A stretch of 64,000 nucleotides of DNA from Gymnogyps californianus. Lineage: Eukaryota > Chordata > Aves > Accipitriformes > Cathartidae. The notes beneath the pieces were generated by a model that was given only the letters and a program-made list of their open reading frames with translations, did not search any database and was not told the origin of the DNA. Both the position numbers and the translations under genes were made by a program. Below are positions 26,001 to 38,504 of this stretch, piece after piece. The stretch covers positions 29,429,502-29,493,501 of the forward strand of contig NC_059477.1 in NCBI RefSeq assembly GCF_018139145.2, given 5' to 3'. Position 1 is the stretch's first letter. Each line of letters begins with the position of its first letter.

Positions 26001-26509
26001 TCCAGTGTTGTAAATGTTTCCCATGCGTATTTGCACCACTATTGGGGTTTCATTCCAGAGAAGGAGGAACCTTCCATCATCTCTTGCAATGTAATTGTAA
26101 AGTTTTCTTGGTTTCCACTTTACATATATCTCAGGGTTTAGCTACGTCATGCCACAGAGTGAGATACAGTGATCTCCACACTGCCTCAAATCAACATATT
26201 TGGAACTACAAAATGACTGCCCTTACTTACATAGTAGGCTTGCAGACTCTGGTATGGCCTTGTACTGACATAGTTCGAATATGAATTAATATTTATTGAC
26301 TCAGGAGCATTAGGGTGCCACACAGAGCCAAGTCAGGATACAAGGCAAATGCCAGGTGTTGGGGATGTTGCCAGCACTGCAGAAACTGTTCATCTTGAGC
26401 ATTGTGGACAAAGGACCACTGTTTCCTCTGTGATATAATCCCCCAAGGACAAAAGACATGAAAATGCCCCTCGCCTCTTTTTTTACACCTGGACTGAAGA
26501 CAATTGTCC
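20059..26509. other. Unique noncoding stretch
   Basis: I find no gene, RNA gene or clear repeat. The longest frame (25128-25499, 123 codons plus) is hydrophobic, Phe- and Ser-rich and shows no domain. The block around 24750-25000 is evenly complex and AT-rich in a way that recalls conserved noncoding DNA, but this cannot be tested here. Confidence 0.5.
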
Positions 26510-27109
26510 TGGTTTCCACTGGGACAGAGTTAATTTTCTTCCTAGTAGCTGGTATAGTGCTGTGTTTTGGATTTAGTGTGAGAATGATGTTGATAACACT
26601 CCGATGTTTTAGTTGTTGCTAAGTAGCGCTTATCTTAAGCCAAGGACTTTTCAGTTTCCCATGCTCTGCCAGCAAGCAGGTGTGCAAGAAGCTGGGAGGG
26701 AGCATGGCCAGGACAGCTGACCTGAACTAGCCAAAGGGGTATTCCATACCATGGAACGTCATGCTCAGTATATAAACTGGGGGAGTTGGCCAGGCGGGGC
26801 AGATCGCTGCTCGGGCATCGGTCAGCGGGTGGTGAGCAATTGCATTGTGCATCACTGGTTTTTTTGCTTTTTTTTTCCCCTCTTTTTTTTGTTATATTCC
26901 TTTTCATTACTATTATTATTATTATTATATTTCATTATTATTATTGTTGGTATTATATTTTACTGTAGTTATTAAACCATTCTTATCTCAACCCAACAGT
27001 TTTACCTTCTTTCCCGATTCTCCTCCCTGTCCCACTGGGAGCGGGGTGGGAGTGAGGGAGCAGCTGCATAGTGCTTAGCTGCTGGCTGGGATTAAACCAT
27101 GATAACAAT
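26510..27109 (+). mobile_element. Solo LTR 2, diverged subfamily
   Basis: The element runs from TGTCCTGG at 26515 to CCATGATA at 27104, about 590 bp. It is flanked by perfect ACAAT duplications at 26510-26514 and 27105-27109. The terminal CA has become TA. It shares its start (GTCCTGGTTTC...GGGACAGAGTTAATTTTC), the ATTCCATACCAT...ACGTCATGCTCAG...TATAAA promoter core and the end of the two other LTRs, but the middle differs. Its R/U5 part holds a T-rich and ATT-repeat block before ATTAAA (26971-26976). It is thus a sister subfamily or an older copy. No internal retroviral sequence is attached, so it is a solo LTR on the plus strand. Confidence 0.88.
26907..26947 (+). repeat. (ATT)n microsatellite within LTR 2
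   Basis: The TAC-TATTATTATTATTATTATTAT block, a short TTC break and a second ATTATTATTATT block lie just upstream of the LTR polyadenylation hexamer. The repeat is probably an expansion inside this LTR subfamily, since LTRs 1 and 3 lack it. Confidence 0.9.
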
Positions 27110-30100
27110 AAATCTAGCTTAGTCAGGAGATGCAATGGGCATTTCATGTAGACAGTTCTAGTCCCAGTACTTCATTGGTAACTCTATGTCTGACCATCAT
27201 CAGACTATGCTGAAGTTAAGAACGGAGTCCAGGCTTTGTCATTAAGCACTACTGTTGTGAGACAGTCACCCACCTGATAAGTATATCCTCTAGTGAGCAA
27301 AGAGGCATTAGAGGATGAATAGTGAGCCATCAGTGTTTGTGCGTTAGACATCAGATTTTCTGATGGGGAGAGGGAAAAGTGAGTGGTTAGTCACCTTTCA
27401 TGAGATATTCCTGACTCTTGATTTTGGCTCTATTATTGTTTCCAAAACTATCTGAAAAGTTTCTCTCTCATCAGTTGAGCATGCTTCAATGTATTTGTCC
27501 AACTTACCTAATTTCCTAGCAAAGGAGTTTCTGATGATGTTCTACTAATTTGCAAGTTCCCAATTTTAGCACAACTTTTGTTATGCCATTTAGCCAATCC
27601 TTTTCAGTGAAAATTCACTGGTTTGGGAGAGTGGTAAACACCAATTGACCTACTTTTCCTATTATTTACTAGTTAAATTATGTACTACAGAAGCTTCTTT
27701 GACGTGCTCTCCGGTCAACTCCTGCATGTTCCAAATTTGGCTGAAGAGTCAGCTCATTAGTGCACTGTCTGTGCTTGTGTAGGAAGAATATCATCCTATT
27801 TTAGCATGATGTGTCTGACATTTTCTTTCAAATGGTATAATACAGCAAGAAAAACTAATCTTGAACTTGCTCTGCTCACCAAGTATAATGGAAAACTGTA
27901 ATTATACCATCCTGAATCCGTATCTATTGTGAATTTTGTTAAAAGTCCCACAAGTCTACATTACACACTAATGAATATTTCAGTTATGACCTAAAGGAAA
28001 TGAAGTTTGGGAAGGTTTCTCAACAGAAAGACAAGCAGAAACTCAATTCTGAATAGTTTGGTTCATACTTATGAATTATCATGGAAACTTGACAGTGGCA
28101 GGTAAATCTCACTGTATGAGGTCATGCATTCCTTCAACTTACCTGGTTATGTCATATTGTGATTTGTGATGATTCAGGCAATGTTTCTCTTCATGTAATG
28201 CTATGAAGTTCTCCATGTATTTCTCTGTAACAGCTTTGACCGATTTCCTTACAGCCATATGACTTTATGTGTTCAAACACTTTATAGTTATTGATTCCTA
28301 TATCCATAGGAATAAATGTCATAACATCCACTTTTAGAAGGTCCCGAAAGTAAGAGACATCCACAAGAACAAAGATGTATTCAATGGGACATGAAGAAAC
28401 TGGTCTTTGAGAAACAGTTTTGGACCAGGGACAAAATGTCCTTCCTTAGCAGTAGTACAACACGTCCAATACCTGCACAAATCTCAGTCAGTTCCTTCAC
28501 TGTTTTGCTATGGAAATTATTTCCTACTGGTCTACAGAAGCAGTAAATGATGTTCTGTCTTACTCCAAAGCAGTGAGTCCATACTGGCCATGTTACCAAG
28601 GTACAGCAAAAGAAGGAACTTGAGCAAGAGTTCCTTCTTCCTCCTGCTTGATGAGGAGAATTAACTGCCTTATGAAGGTGAGAAGTATACTGTATTTTTA
28701 GCTATTGTAATTTTACACAAATGTGGTGCCAAAATTACAACCATGCCCAATACTTTTCATGGGAAATTCAAATAAGTACTGTCTTGTATATGTCTGGTTT
28801 TTATATGTCTGTCCTTATTCATGTGTCTGTAACCCTTTTTCTCTATTTAACCATCAAGCAGAGGCACAGATTTTACTGCTCTTCATTGCTCTGTGCCTTT
28901 ATAGATCATATCTTCAGCATCTTGCCATTGTGTGAGTTGTAAGGACACTTAAAAGTAGCATAATTACCAAAAGTTCTACCACGGTCCAAGCCTTCTTAAA
29001 AACATAAAAGAGATAACAAAAGTAAAAACACAACACTTTTTTCTTCTAGTTGTTTTTTTTAACTGAAGACACACTTTAAAGTGTGTAATAGTATTTGCTT
29101 ACAATTCTGTATCATCTCAGATAGTGGTCCCTCGCAGATCTGAAGGAATAAAATTCTAAAGTTTTAATGTTTTCTGTGCTTTAGCTTTATTTACCACATA
29201 TGTAAGTTAACATACATAGATCACATTAGGATACACCATATTCCTATGCTTTGGCTACTGGATTAAACAGTTAATAGGGTGTTTATGATGCCTTTCATTT
29301 CTAGTAACACAAGATGGCTCAGAACTGCAGTATTCAGTCATTGTTTTGAGTGTGGATTTGGAGCATTCTCAGGGAATGAGGTATTTGTGCTTGGATATCT
29401 AGGTTGTATCAGAACTTCACAACAAAATGGAAGAGCTCTTTTCATTCCATACTTGATCACTTCTCTCACCCACTAAGATTTTGGATCTACCTCCATTGGA
29501 ACTAGAGTAACAAAGATTACTCGGGAACAGGGTGGCATTGTCCTCATCCAAGCCAATTTTTTACTGGACTATTTAAAGTCTTTCTGAAAGCACAACACAA
29601 AAGGTAAGGATGTGGGTGTAGCTGTACTTCTGTCCTCTTTTCGATCGTTCCAAATGAGCTGATCTCAAAAGGTGCCTGCACCTTTTTTTCTTGCCTGTCT
29701 GAGGGTGGAATCTTGTGAGGGAGGCTTTGGCACCAGAGTAGAGTGGTTCTTCACTCTGTATTTCTGACTTCTAGGTTTTTCTTCCTTTTTTCAGAATTAA
29801 ACTAGCTGTCAGGAATAGGTGTCTTAAAACAAAAGCATTTTAAGAATTGGAATAAAGCATTAGAGGGGATTATTTAAAATTGCAAGAAGCCACCAATCAT
29901 ATTCAGATTCACAGGAATGTATTCTTTATTAGAAGCTAAGTTTGATAACTTTCTTTTTAAGTTGCAGGGTAAGAAACAAAGCAGTTCTCAGTTGTTTGGT
30001 TCTCTCAGCTGTTGGTGAAAACCAAGGAGTATACAAGAGTTTTTCACTATAAGTATATTGGGCCACAGTTGGACTGGCTTCACTGGAGGCAACTGTTATC

Positions 30101-32534
30101 AAAGGATAAGTACGTTACTTGGGGGTTTCATTTTTTGCTGCCAGCCAAGGGCAGCACATTTACAATCAGTCATATCTGTAGTTACACTACTGCACCCATC
30201 TCTGCTGAAACAGAGCAAGGAAAAATTGCCATGGACATCAGCTCACTGCTAATCTTTGTCGCTGATCACATCGGCTGATAGTGCTACAAAAATACTGATA
30301 TGGGCTGCAGGTTTAATATCTCAAGAAAGGATTCCCTGCAGAGATGTGTCAGCTTTATCAGCCCTAATTTAGATAGTAGCTGAACCATCTGTACTTGATT
30401 TGTGTAGACACAGAAGAATAAAAATCAGTTAGCAGGCAGTTTACTCACATCCCATTTCTCAGCTGCATTGGCTGAATCGAGTGACTGCAACCTTATAAGC
30501 AAGAAAAGACTTAATTTCTTTTATGAACCCAGATTCATATGCACTGTATTTTAATCTCAGCTCCACAATACTTAGGCTCACAAGGAGATTACTAAAATGA
30601 ATAAAATTCATTGGATTATAAAAGGAGATAGAAAAGTTAAATGATCTGAAATACATTTTATATGAGACTTTCATTTTTCAATAAACATTCAGAAAACAAG
30701 TCTGTCTGTTAGAGGAAGGAATATGTTACTGCAGTGCAGGAGGTTTCAATAACTTTAGCCATTCACAAAGGATTATTGAGACATTTATGACTGAGGGAAA
30801 ATGTTCCCCATCAAAATAAACTGAGATATGTTTTCCAAGATGCTAGTCCAAGCAACTGCTTGAGGGGTCAGAAAAGTTGCTTGGGAAGTGCTGTGCTTTA
30901 GCAGGGTCTCAATGGCTCTCAGTGAAGTGCAGTTATGTGAAATGTTTGGAGTTGGACCTGATGATACAAATAACTGTGTACATCACCTCTGCTTCCTGTG
31001 CTGCATTTCTGTTCCTCTTCTTCATAAATCCCATCATATCTTTGGCCTTTGGCACCCCCATCCTTTACAGACCTACTTTGGTATAAAAGACAGAACTCAA
31101 AGTTCACCTCTTAGTCCTACATGAATCAGTTTTTGAACACTGGCTGGTTTCAGCTCAGAGTGGGATATATGCTTTTCAGTCCTTGTGGTCTGGATTTTCT
31201 GTTGATTTTTTTCGTTGTCCTATGACTGTCTAATGTAAAATAATTGGTGCTCTTCAGAGCAGAACCAAAAGCCAGTGCGCTGTCTCCCAGTTATAAATGT
31301 TTCTAGCATAGGCACCCTGAGCACAAGCTGGAAGCCTTTCCCTTCTTTTTTTCCCCAAGGCTTGTGGTTTTTTTAGCTGGACTGTACTGTGAATCCAATG
31401 TAGACGGCAGCACCCCAAGAGCAGCTTTGATTCAAGGTCTTAAATTGCTGCGGGAGGGGCAGAAGTTGAGCCAGCTCCCCTTGGCTGGCTCCCAACAGAC
31501 CATGTCATAGCACCTGGGCTTTCAAGGACTCCAGGAAGATCTGTGGATCAAATTGCTGGGGCCAAGAAGAGTTGAGCACCCAAAGCACCTACTCTCCATC
31601 TGGGCCTAAATGGCATTCCTAGTAAAAGAAACCTGAGATAAGGATAGAAATACACCCCAGACAAGTGCCTTAACTGAAAGCCCATTTGTCTTTGAACCTA
31701 TTTCTTCCCTTTTGAAATGGATTTGAGGTAAAGAAGATGTTCAGCAGACTCTCTTTACCCTTTCCCCAAACTTTGCGTATGAGTTCAGGTCTGTTCACCA
31801 CTGTATCCTGCTCTTCACACAATCAAGTTTAGGTACCTCAGCATACGTAGGTGCAAAGTTAACTAGGATCTTCTGCTATATTCATGAGTTGCAGTCTCTC
31901 AATGAAGTTCCTATTTGTGCCTGTAATTTCCATTCTTAAGTGTTACCTGTGCAAGAAAATTTGCACCAGTTTAACCTGATGTACTTCAATCAGTTCATCT
32001 CTGATTTTAATTGCTTGGATTAGTTTACAAAGGGCCACAAGCTAAATCAGTTTAAGGGAGATTTAAACTTGTTCAAATGCACTTAATGGGAGAGTTTGCA
32101 CTGCTTTAACATGATTGATCTAGGTTTGAGTCACTTTTAAACTTATACAGCACTAGTGTATAGACAGGGTCTTGAGCTCTGCAAAGACATGACATTAGAA
32201 AGGTGAATGGCATTGCCTCTGATTATTTGAGGACTCAATCAATACACAGGATATGCTTAAGGATCTTGTTTGTTTTGCCAAGAATGCCCAGAGAACATCA
32301 TGTATTTTACCAGAGTAGAAGGAGAAAAGAGGGAAAGTCTTAAAATTTAGCATTTGAAAAGCAGCCAGTCTGTATGTTTAGCTAACAGTTAACAAAGCTT
32401 AAATGAGCCCAACCCACTCTGTTGAATGACAGTGCAAAGCATCTCAATGGATTTTGGCAGCACAAAGGTGTGCTGCTGAGACAATATATACATTCCAGTG
32501 TGAAATAGATGCTGCAAATTAAAAATCTGAGCTT
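27110..32534. other. Unique noncoding stretch
   Basis: No gene is supported. Frames stay below about 90 codons. The part from about 31945 to 32175 has recurring TTTAAACTTGTTC, CACTTTTAAACTT and GCACCAGTTTAACC words. It ends in AGTGTATAGACAGGGTCTTG, which resembles the ends of old hAT-type elements I remember from sauropsid genomes. That reading is weak. Confidence 0.4.
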
Positions 32535-32595
32535 ACTTCTGTAGAAATTAATGGGAATTTTGTCACTGACTTCAAAGGGAGCAGGGTCAGAAATC
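32535..32595. repeat. Relic of the same palindromic repeat family as 7171-7230
   Basis: TTAATGGGAATTTTGTCACTGACTTCAAAGGGAGCAGGGTCAG matches, by recall, the core '...CAATGGGAGTTTTGCCATTGACTTCAATGGGAGCAGGATCAG...' of an old amniote repeat. The left and right halves (TTAATGGGA and TTCAAAGGGA) are decayed copies of one core. No target duplications can be seen. Confidence 0.45.
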
Positions 32596-33086
32596 CCTTG
32601 CTATGTTGACTCTGCCTTCATTAGTGGCAGAGGGTGAAGGAGGGGAGCAGAGGGATGACTTTTTATTTGGATCTTACCAACTTTGCTTTTCCCTAAATAG
32701 TCTCCCTTTAATTTTTCAAATTTCTTTTACTTCTGAAACGTACCTCAAAATGAGAAGCACGTGTAGGGTGTATGACATAGTTACCTTTCTGGGTGGAGAC
32801 TGAATTAGCCTGCCGTCTTGTATAATTTTTTCTTCCTCTGCTTCTTTTTAAAGAGCTATTTATAATCAGTGACAGCTAGAAGAGAATGTAGAACAGGACA
32901 TCAAATGCCCATTGTGTTTACTTAAACATCACGTGTTCACTTGTTATAGAGAACTGATGGACACCTTGTCTCTGTCTTTAGTCAACTACTGTTAGAGTGT
33001 GGGACACTGACACAAAAGGAAGCTTTGAAAAAAGAAAATAGTTTTTTCTTATAAATACGACCTTACATCAGGACTAGATAGAAGGC

Positions 33087-33104
33087 GGGGGGGGGGGGGG
33101 GGGG
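33087..33104 (+). repeat. Poly-G run of 18 bases
   Basis: An isolated G tract lies in AT-rich sequence after GAAGGC. It could form a G-quadruplex, but it has no GC-rich context, unlike the tract at 11619. Confidence 0.95.
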
Positions 33105-35198
33105 CAAGAAAGATCAGATCAATGTTCTGGCTGGATTAGGAACAGCAGTTCATAATTAATTTAGCTTCTTGTTCCAGTCAGTTGTAGTGAGAATATAGGC
33201 ATCTAGTTTGTAGACTTCAGGCCCACCTGAGGTCACCAGTGTGGTTTTAGCTTTCATATCATAGCCAAGAAAATGTCTATAAGCATATGTCATAGGCTTG
33301 CAGAATGACACTTGACACAATTCATTCTTTTGTGGTACTGTTTTAGAGAGTATGTATTTTCCTGGCTTAATCACTTGGCTTTGTCTCAGCTATTAGACTT
33401 AATAAAAGATTGTAACAGTGAACCAAATCCAAGTATATGCCTCCTCTGGTATTTTTTTAAAGCACTTGCCCATTCTCTTCTTGAACAATCAAAAACCCTC
33501 CTTGGCCAAATGTATACTCAACAGCTTGTCCTTTTGTTATCTCAGTGGGGTAAGATTTATCCCACAGAGGAGGCACCACAGCCTTACCATCTTACAAGAC
33601 CTGGTCAAAAAGTCACAGATACAAAGAAGAAAGGGCAGCCTTATCAGAAAAATGAGATCCTGTATTTTCACTCGCTCTAGTTTTCACAGCGGAGGTTCAG
33701 CTTATAAACAAATGATGCAGCCTATTTAGACAAAAAAAAAAAATTTTAAAAATGTTACTTCATCTTCCTACTCATCAGACTGTTTTGTCTCTCTCTTCCT
33801 CCTTGTGGATTTTATAATCCTAAATGTTGGAACTCTGGAGCATGGACAATATGATATCACCCGTATGCCTGGCATAATCTAACACAAAAGTTAGACTGTC
33901 CATAGGAAATGTCAGTTTAGTGTTTTTAAGGAGGGAATGATACATTAAATAGTGACAGAGCGCCAGTTTTAGGAAAGAAAAATTACATGCAAACAGTTAC
34001 CAAAACTAACACTTTTCAACAGGTTCAGAAATATCCTGTAAAGTGTGACACACTCAGGTGCTTGCTGGAATAACATCTCATGTTTCATGATGCGCTGGAA
34101 AGCACAGCCACTTGGTTTTGAAGCTCTTTATGAAAGAAAGGATCAATGCTTTTCATGAAAATTCCACCTTCTGGGACTGCAAACTGTGGTGTGTGATTAA
34201 AAATAATTCACCTAAGAGTTTCACACAGAAAGGAAAAGCTTGCAAGGGAACGTAACTGCCTTTGGCACAGACCTTGGCTGCTTTCGCCTAAACACAGACC
34301 TTCAATGACAACTGTTCTACTTCATCACACACGTGCCCTTTTTCACAGTGAAGGAACTTCTATCGTTCCCTTGAGCTAATGCAGACCCAAGGCATTTGCC
34401 CTGTGTGCTGCACTCATGAGGTCTAGTGACACACCATTAGTAACAGTGCCTAAACTCTAGTAAAATCTGTGCAGAGCACTTGTCTCAACAAAATATATTT
34501 CTGTTGAAATACTCTTTCAAAGCCAAAAAGTTTTATGGAGACAACAGTTCTGATGGAGCTTTTGAGGGGAGGAAACCTAAAATCACCTGAATTTAAAATC
34601 TGCCCACTTCCAACTGAAAGTGGAGTTTTCAACCTGATACCCTTTGGGGAATACACTGAAGAGTGGACAGAGAGCAACAAAAAACAATTTAGAAGCATCA
34701 AAGTTGTCATGTAATGAAACCTTTTTCCTCTAGCTATGCCAGGCCTTCCTGTAGCATTGATTTCATCTTGGCCTTGCTTTTTCTGTGCGTATTTACATGG
34801 GCCTAGAGTTAACAATTCTGACCTCTAATATATTTGAGAGATCGTGAATAGACCAGCTGCAACTCTGACAAGTTCTTAATTCCCTTTTTCAGCTTTCAGG
34901 GTGATATCTGTAGACTAGCACTCTTAATCTTTTTGAATATACAATTGCAAAAAAAAATTCTTTGTTATGTTTTTAGGGACTTTTCCTAAGTGGACTGCAG
35001 AACCATAGGACTCTGCACATCACAAGGTGAAAACAAGTGCTGTAGATTAATAACTTTGGGGGAAATCTGTCTTTTTTTCCCCTGAAATTACTTTGTGAAT
35101 GAGGTCTTTTCAGATTATTTTCAAGATGAAGACCAAGGAAGGAATCAAAATAACAAGGGCAACACAGAGCATTTGGAGAGCATGACAGATCAAAGTTT

Positions 35199-35215
35199 AA
35201 AAAAAAAAAAAAAAA
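35199..35215 (+). repeat. Poly-A run of 17 bases
   Basis: An uninterrupted A tract follows CAAAGTTT and is followed by GTCAAAAAAAGC. No retroposon body is recognisable to its left. Confidence 0.9.
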
Positions 35216-37218
35216 GTCAAAAAAAGCTCTGAAAAGAAAAGAACTTTTTTGACCTGCCCCCCAAAAATTCTATTTACCTTTGGGATCCTATGTTTGCAAC
35301 CACAATTAAGAGTAGCCAGTGTCCTAAAGAATGGAAATTCATTACTGGAAATAGGAAAGTCTGTGGCCAAAGAGGTGAGTGAATGCATCTATTACATCTA
35401 CACAGACCACTGGCCTCTACACCCCTGCTCAGTCCCAGTGTCTAAATATTCACAAGTGGGAAAAAAAATCTCTGGCTTTGGTGTTTTTCCTCTTCTCTAT
35501 TAAAGCTCGAGTCATTTTTTTCATCACTGAATAGATTATTTCTTATCTTAAGAGCTTTTCTAGTTTAGATGATGTCCTATGAAAAATCAGTTTTGCATCC
35601 TCAAGTTCATAAACTCCTGGACCTGTCTATAATGTCTTTACTCCCCACTTTAAGAGACCACAGCTGAGTGCCCTATAGCATGACATGGGTAATATTCTTG
35701 TCAGTCAACATGCTGTCAATCAAATCCTTGTTTCATTACTTCGTCTTTGTCCTTTTGGCAGAAGACATTCATCTTCCTTACAATCAAATTTTGTGGTGCC
35801 AAAGGTCATGCTTTCTTTTTTCGGTCTTCATGGCCCTTCTTATGCAAAAGCCCTTCTCAAGTGAGGCCCATGCAGTAACTGGCACATATCTCTCAAACTT
35901 AGAATGGTACTTTTTGGTAAACGCAAGCTGAATGTTCTCATCAGCGTCACTGCTCACTGATGCTTAAAATGAAAGAATTGCATAGGATGATTGCTCTCCT
36001 CTATTGCTTTTCAATTTTATTCTGTTTCACATTTCACACCTGCAAATTGTATCCTTACTTTTCTTCCCTGAAAGGGAAAATCCCCTCATTTCTCTCAATA
36101 TTGGAAACCCTTCCTTCAGCATTTCAATAGACCAATACACAGAGAGGTTGATTCTTTAGGTCTTGGAAGCACCATGTTATTTAGTGCAATCAGGTGCATC
36201 CTGAAGGCAGTATGAAATACGTTACTGATTTCTAAATTGGAGAGACCAGTAATATCTAGAGATCAGTGTGTTTTTCAGAAATAGACAAATGCCCTTCTCA
36301 TCTCCTCTGGTTAGTTTAGACATTTTGTTTCCTCTTCCTCAAAAAAGTGGTATTTAACTTTTATCCTTACATCATTCTGTATGATGAACAAGTTTCTGGT
36401 ACCTGAGTACTGGATCATGACTGGAATATTATCCCTTAATACACCTGTTGTTTAGCACCAGCTCCTGGATCTATGTAGACTGCATGGAAGCTTTGCAAAA
36501 GATGGGATTGCTGGAGGTGAACCTCATCACAGCAGGGTCTTTTTTCTGACCCAAAACATGTACTTTAGTTCACATCCGCAGCTACTGCTGTTGCTGCACC
36601 ACCACAAGCTATGACAACGTAGCTGCTTGGCACTCCGCAGTGCTGTTGCCTGCCCAAACAGCCCAGCAGAAAAGGCATATGTTGAGGACATCTGCTTGTT
36701 TTCTGCTCTCTTGTTCCTCATCATGATATGGTAGTGAGGCCTATTATGAAGGATATCTGGTCACTAGAAAACTGGTGGAAACAACCAGTTTCATGTACTA
36801 GTACTGTTTTTCTAATAGTTCCAAGTCGGGACCAGCTTAGATTGAGACCAGAGATGCAAACATAAAAAACCTCAGAACCCCATTATTCATGCTAGAAGCC
36901 ACCAGTCCTTCAGCATGTATGGGCAGTAGCAATCTGTGGATCTCATGGGCTGTTTCCATACTTCCACTGAAAGATACTCCCTTTCATATGTCTCCTTCTA
37001 CCCTACCCTTCATTCTATATAGATGGTTTCTTGATTGCCTGAAGACTGTCAGGGAAGGCTCAGTGTATACCATAACCTACCAGGTGTATTTGGGAGTAAG
37101 GTTGCTGCACACACTGAAAAATCTGTTTCCTATATCACTGTCTATATTTGCATATTTGCTATCTGTCACATTTCTCAGAGTGGACCTGAGGTAGGCTTTC
37201 TGAGTCTCCATGCTCTGG

Positions 37219-37241
37219 ATCATAGACAGACTGTCTATGAT
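37219..37241. repeat. 11-bp perfect inverted repeat with a 1-base loop
   Basis: ATCATAGACAG and CTGTCTATGAT are exact reverse complements separated by a single A. No element boundary or repeat family is visible around it. Confidence 0.8.
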
Positions 37242-37911
37242 GATACAACAAAGGTTTTCCATTCACTGCACAAAATGGAAACTCATTAACCAAGGAACAG
37301 GCTCATCACAGCCAATAATAAATAACTGTGGCAAAGAAAAATGGTGTCCATATCATACAAATAATGCCAATACAAAGATAATAGGATCATCAAAGATGTT
37401 ACAGATGGGAAAACTGCTTTTCCTCATCTACTATATGATGGATTTCTTCTCTGCAGTATATATGACTCATCACGATATCAATTTCAACCCTTATAGCTTC
37501 AAGTCCCCTTTGGGGGGAAGGGGCATATAGAAAAATATGCTGAGTCTTCAGCCTAAAAATTCCTATACTGTGGTCCAGTCAAATGAACTGGAAAGGACTA
37601 TGATTATTGTGCTAGTGACTTTAGGCTATTCACTTTTTTCTTTGTTTTGAAGGTTTGTCTACCCAAAAAATTAGTAGAAAGATCCTTACTTAACTAAGCT
37701 CTCCTGATGAACATCACTGAATAGGGACTGTTTATCACAATTAAATGAACACATTGAATCAGAGAGAGACCCCAGCCGGGTAGCATCCCACAGAATTCTT
37801 CTCTCTCCTTAGCAGAAATGAAGAGGTAACATAAAATGATGTCATCTCCACAGCAGATGTAAAAATAAAATGAAGTCTGGAGCTTTAAAATTTCCAAAAG
37901 ACCATTTGTGC

Positions 37912-38504
37912 TGGTTTTGGCTGGGATAGAGTTAATTTTCTTCACAGTAACTAGTATGGGGCTATGTTTTGGATTTGTGCTGAATACTGTTGATAACACA
38001 GGGATGTTTTAGTTACTGCTGAGCAGTGCTTACACAGAGTCAAGGCCTTTTCTGCTCCTCACCCCACACCACCAGCGAGTAGGCTGGGGGTGCACAAGAA
38101 GTTGGGAGGGGACACAGCTGGGACAGCTGACCCCAACTGACCAAAGGGATATTCCATACCATAGGACGTCATGCTCAGCATATAAAGCTGGGGGAAGAAG
38201 AAGGAAAGGGGGGGACATTCCGAGTGATGGCGTTTGTCTTCCCAAGTAACCATTACATGTGATGGAGCCCTGCTTTCCTGGAGATGGCTGAACACCTGCC
38301 TGCCGATGGGAAGCAGTGAATGAATTCCTTGTTTTGCTTTGCTTGCATGCGCGGCTTTTGCTTTACCTATTAAACTGTCTATCTCAACCCACGAGTTTTC
38401 TCACTTTTACTCTTCTGATTCTCTCCCTCATCCCACCGCAGGGGGAGTGAGCGAGCGGCTGTGTGGTGCTTAGTTGCCGGCTGGGGTTAAACCATGACAC
38501 CATT
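37912..38504 (+). mobile_element. Solo LTR 3, near twin of LTR 1
   Basis: The element runs from TGTGCTGG at 37917 to CCATGACA at 38499, about 583 bp, with perfect CCATT duplications at 37912-37916 and 38500-38504. It shares nearly all of its sequence with the LTR at 7260-7856. Differences include a short deletion near GAATACTGTTGATAAC, a 2-base deletion after ATTAAACTGTC, and scattered substitutions, several at CpG sites. TATAAA is at 38181-38186 and ATTAAA at 38369-38374, so it also points along the plus strand. The intact duplication and high similarity to LTR 1 suggest a fairly recent burst. No internal viral sequence is present. Confidence 0.9.

Larger units (their letters stand above)
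33105..37911. other. Unique noncoding stretch
   Basis: No gene is recognised. The frames at 33312-33680 (plus, 122 codons) and 34450-34815 (minus, 121 codons) lack any known domain and sit in unremarkable sequence. A 17-base A run lies at 35199-35215. A near-perfect palindrome at 37219-37241 is listed separately. Confidence 0.5.

Noticed and set aside
33312..34815. Frames of 122 codons (plus) and 121 codons (minus) near 33.3 and 34.5 kb
   Set aside because: Lengths are near chance expectation for 64 kb scanned in six frames, and no domain or splice context is visible.
7260..38499. One full-length provirus bounded by LTR 1 and LTR 3
   Set aside because: The 30 kb between them is far too long and holds no gag, pol or env similarity, and each LTR has its own, different target duplication.
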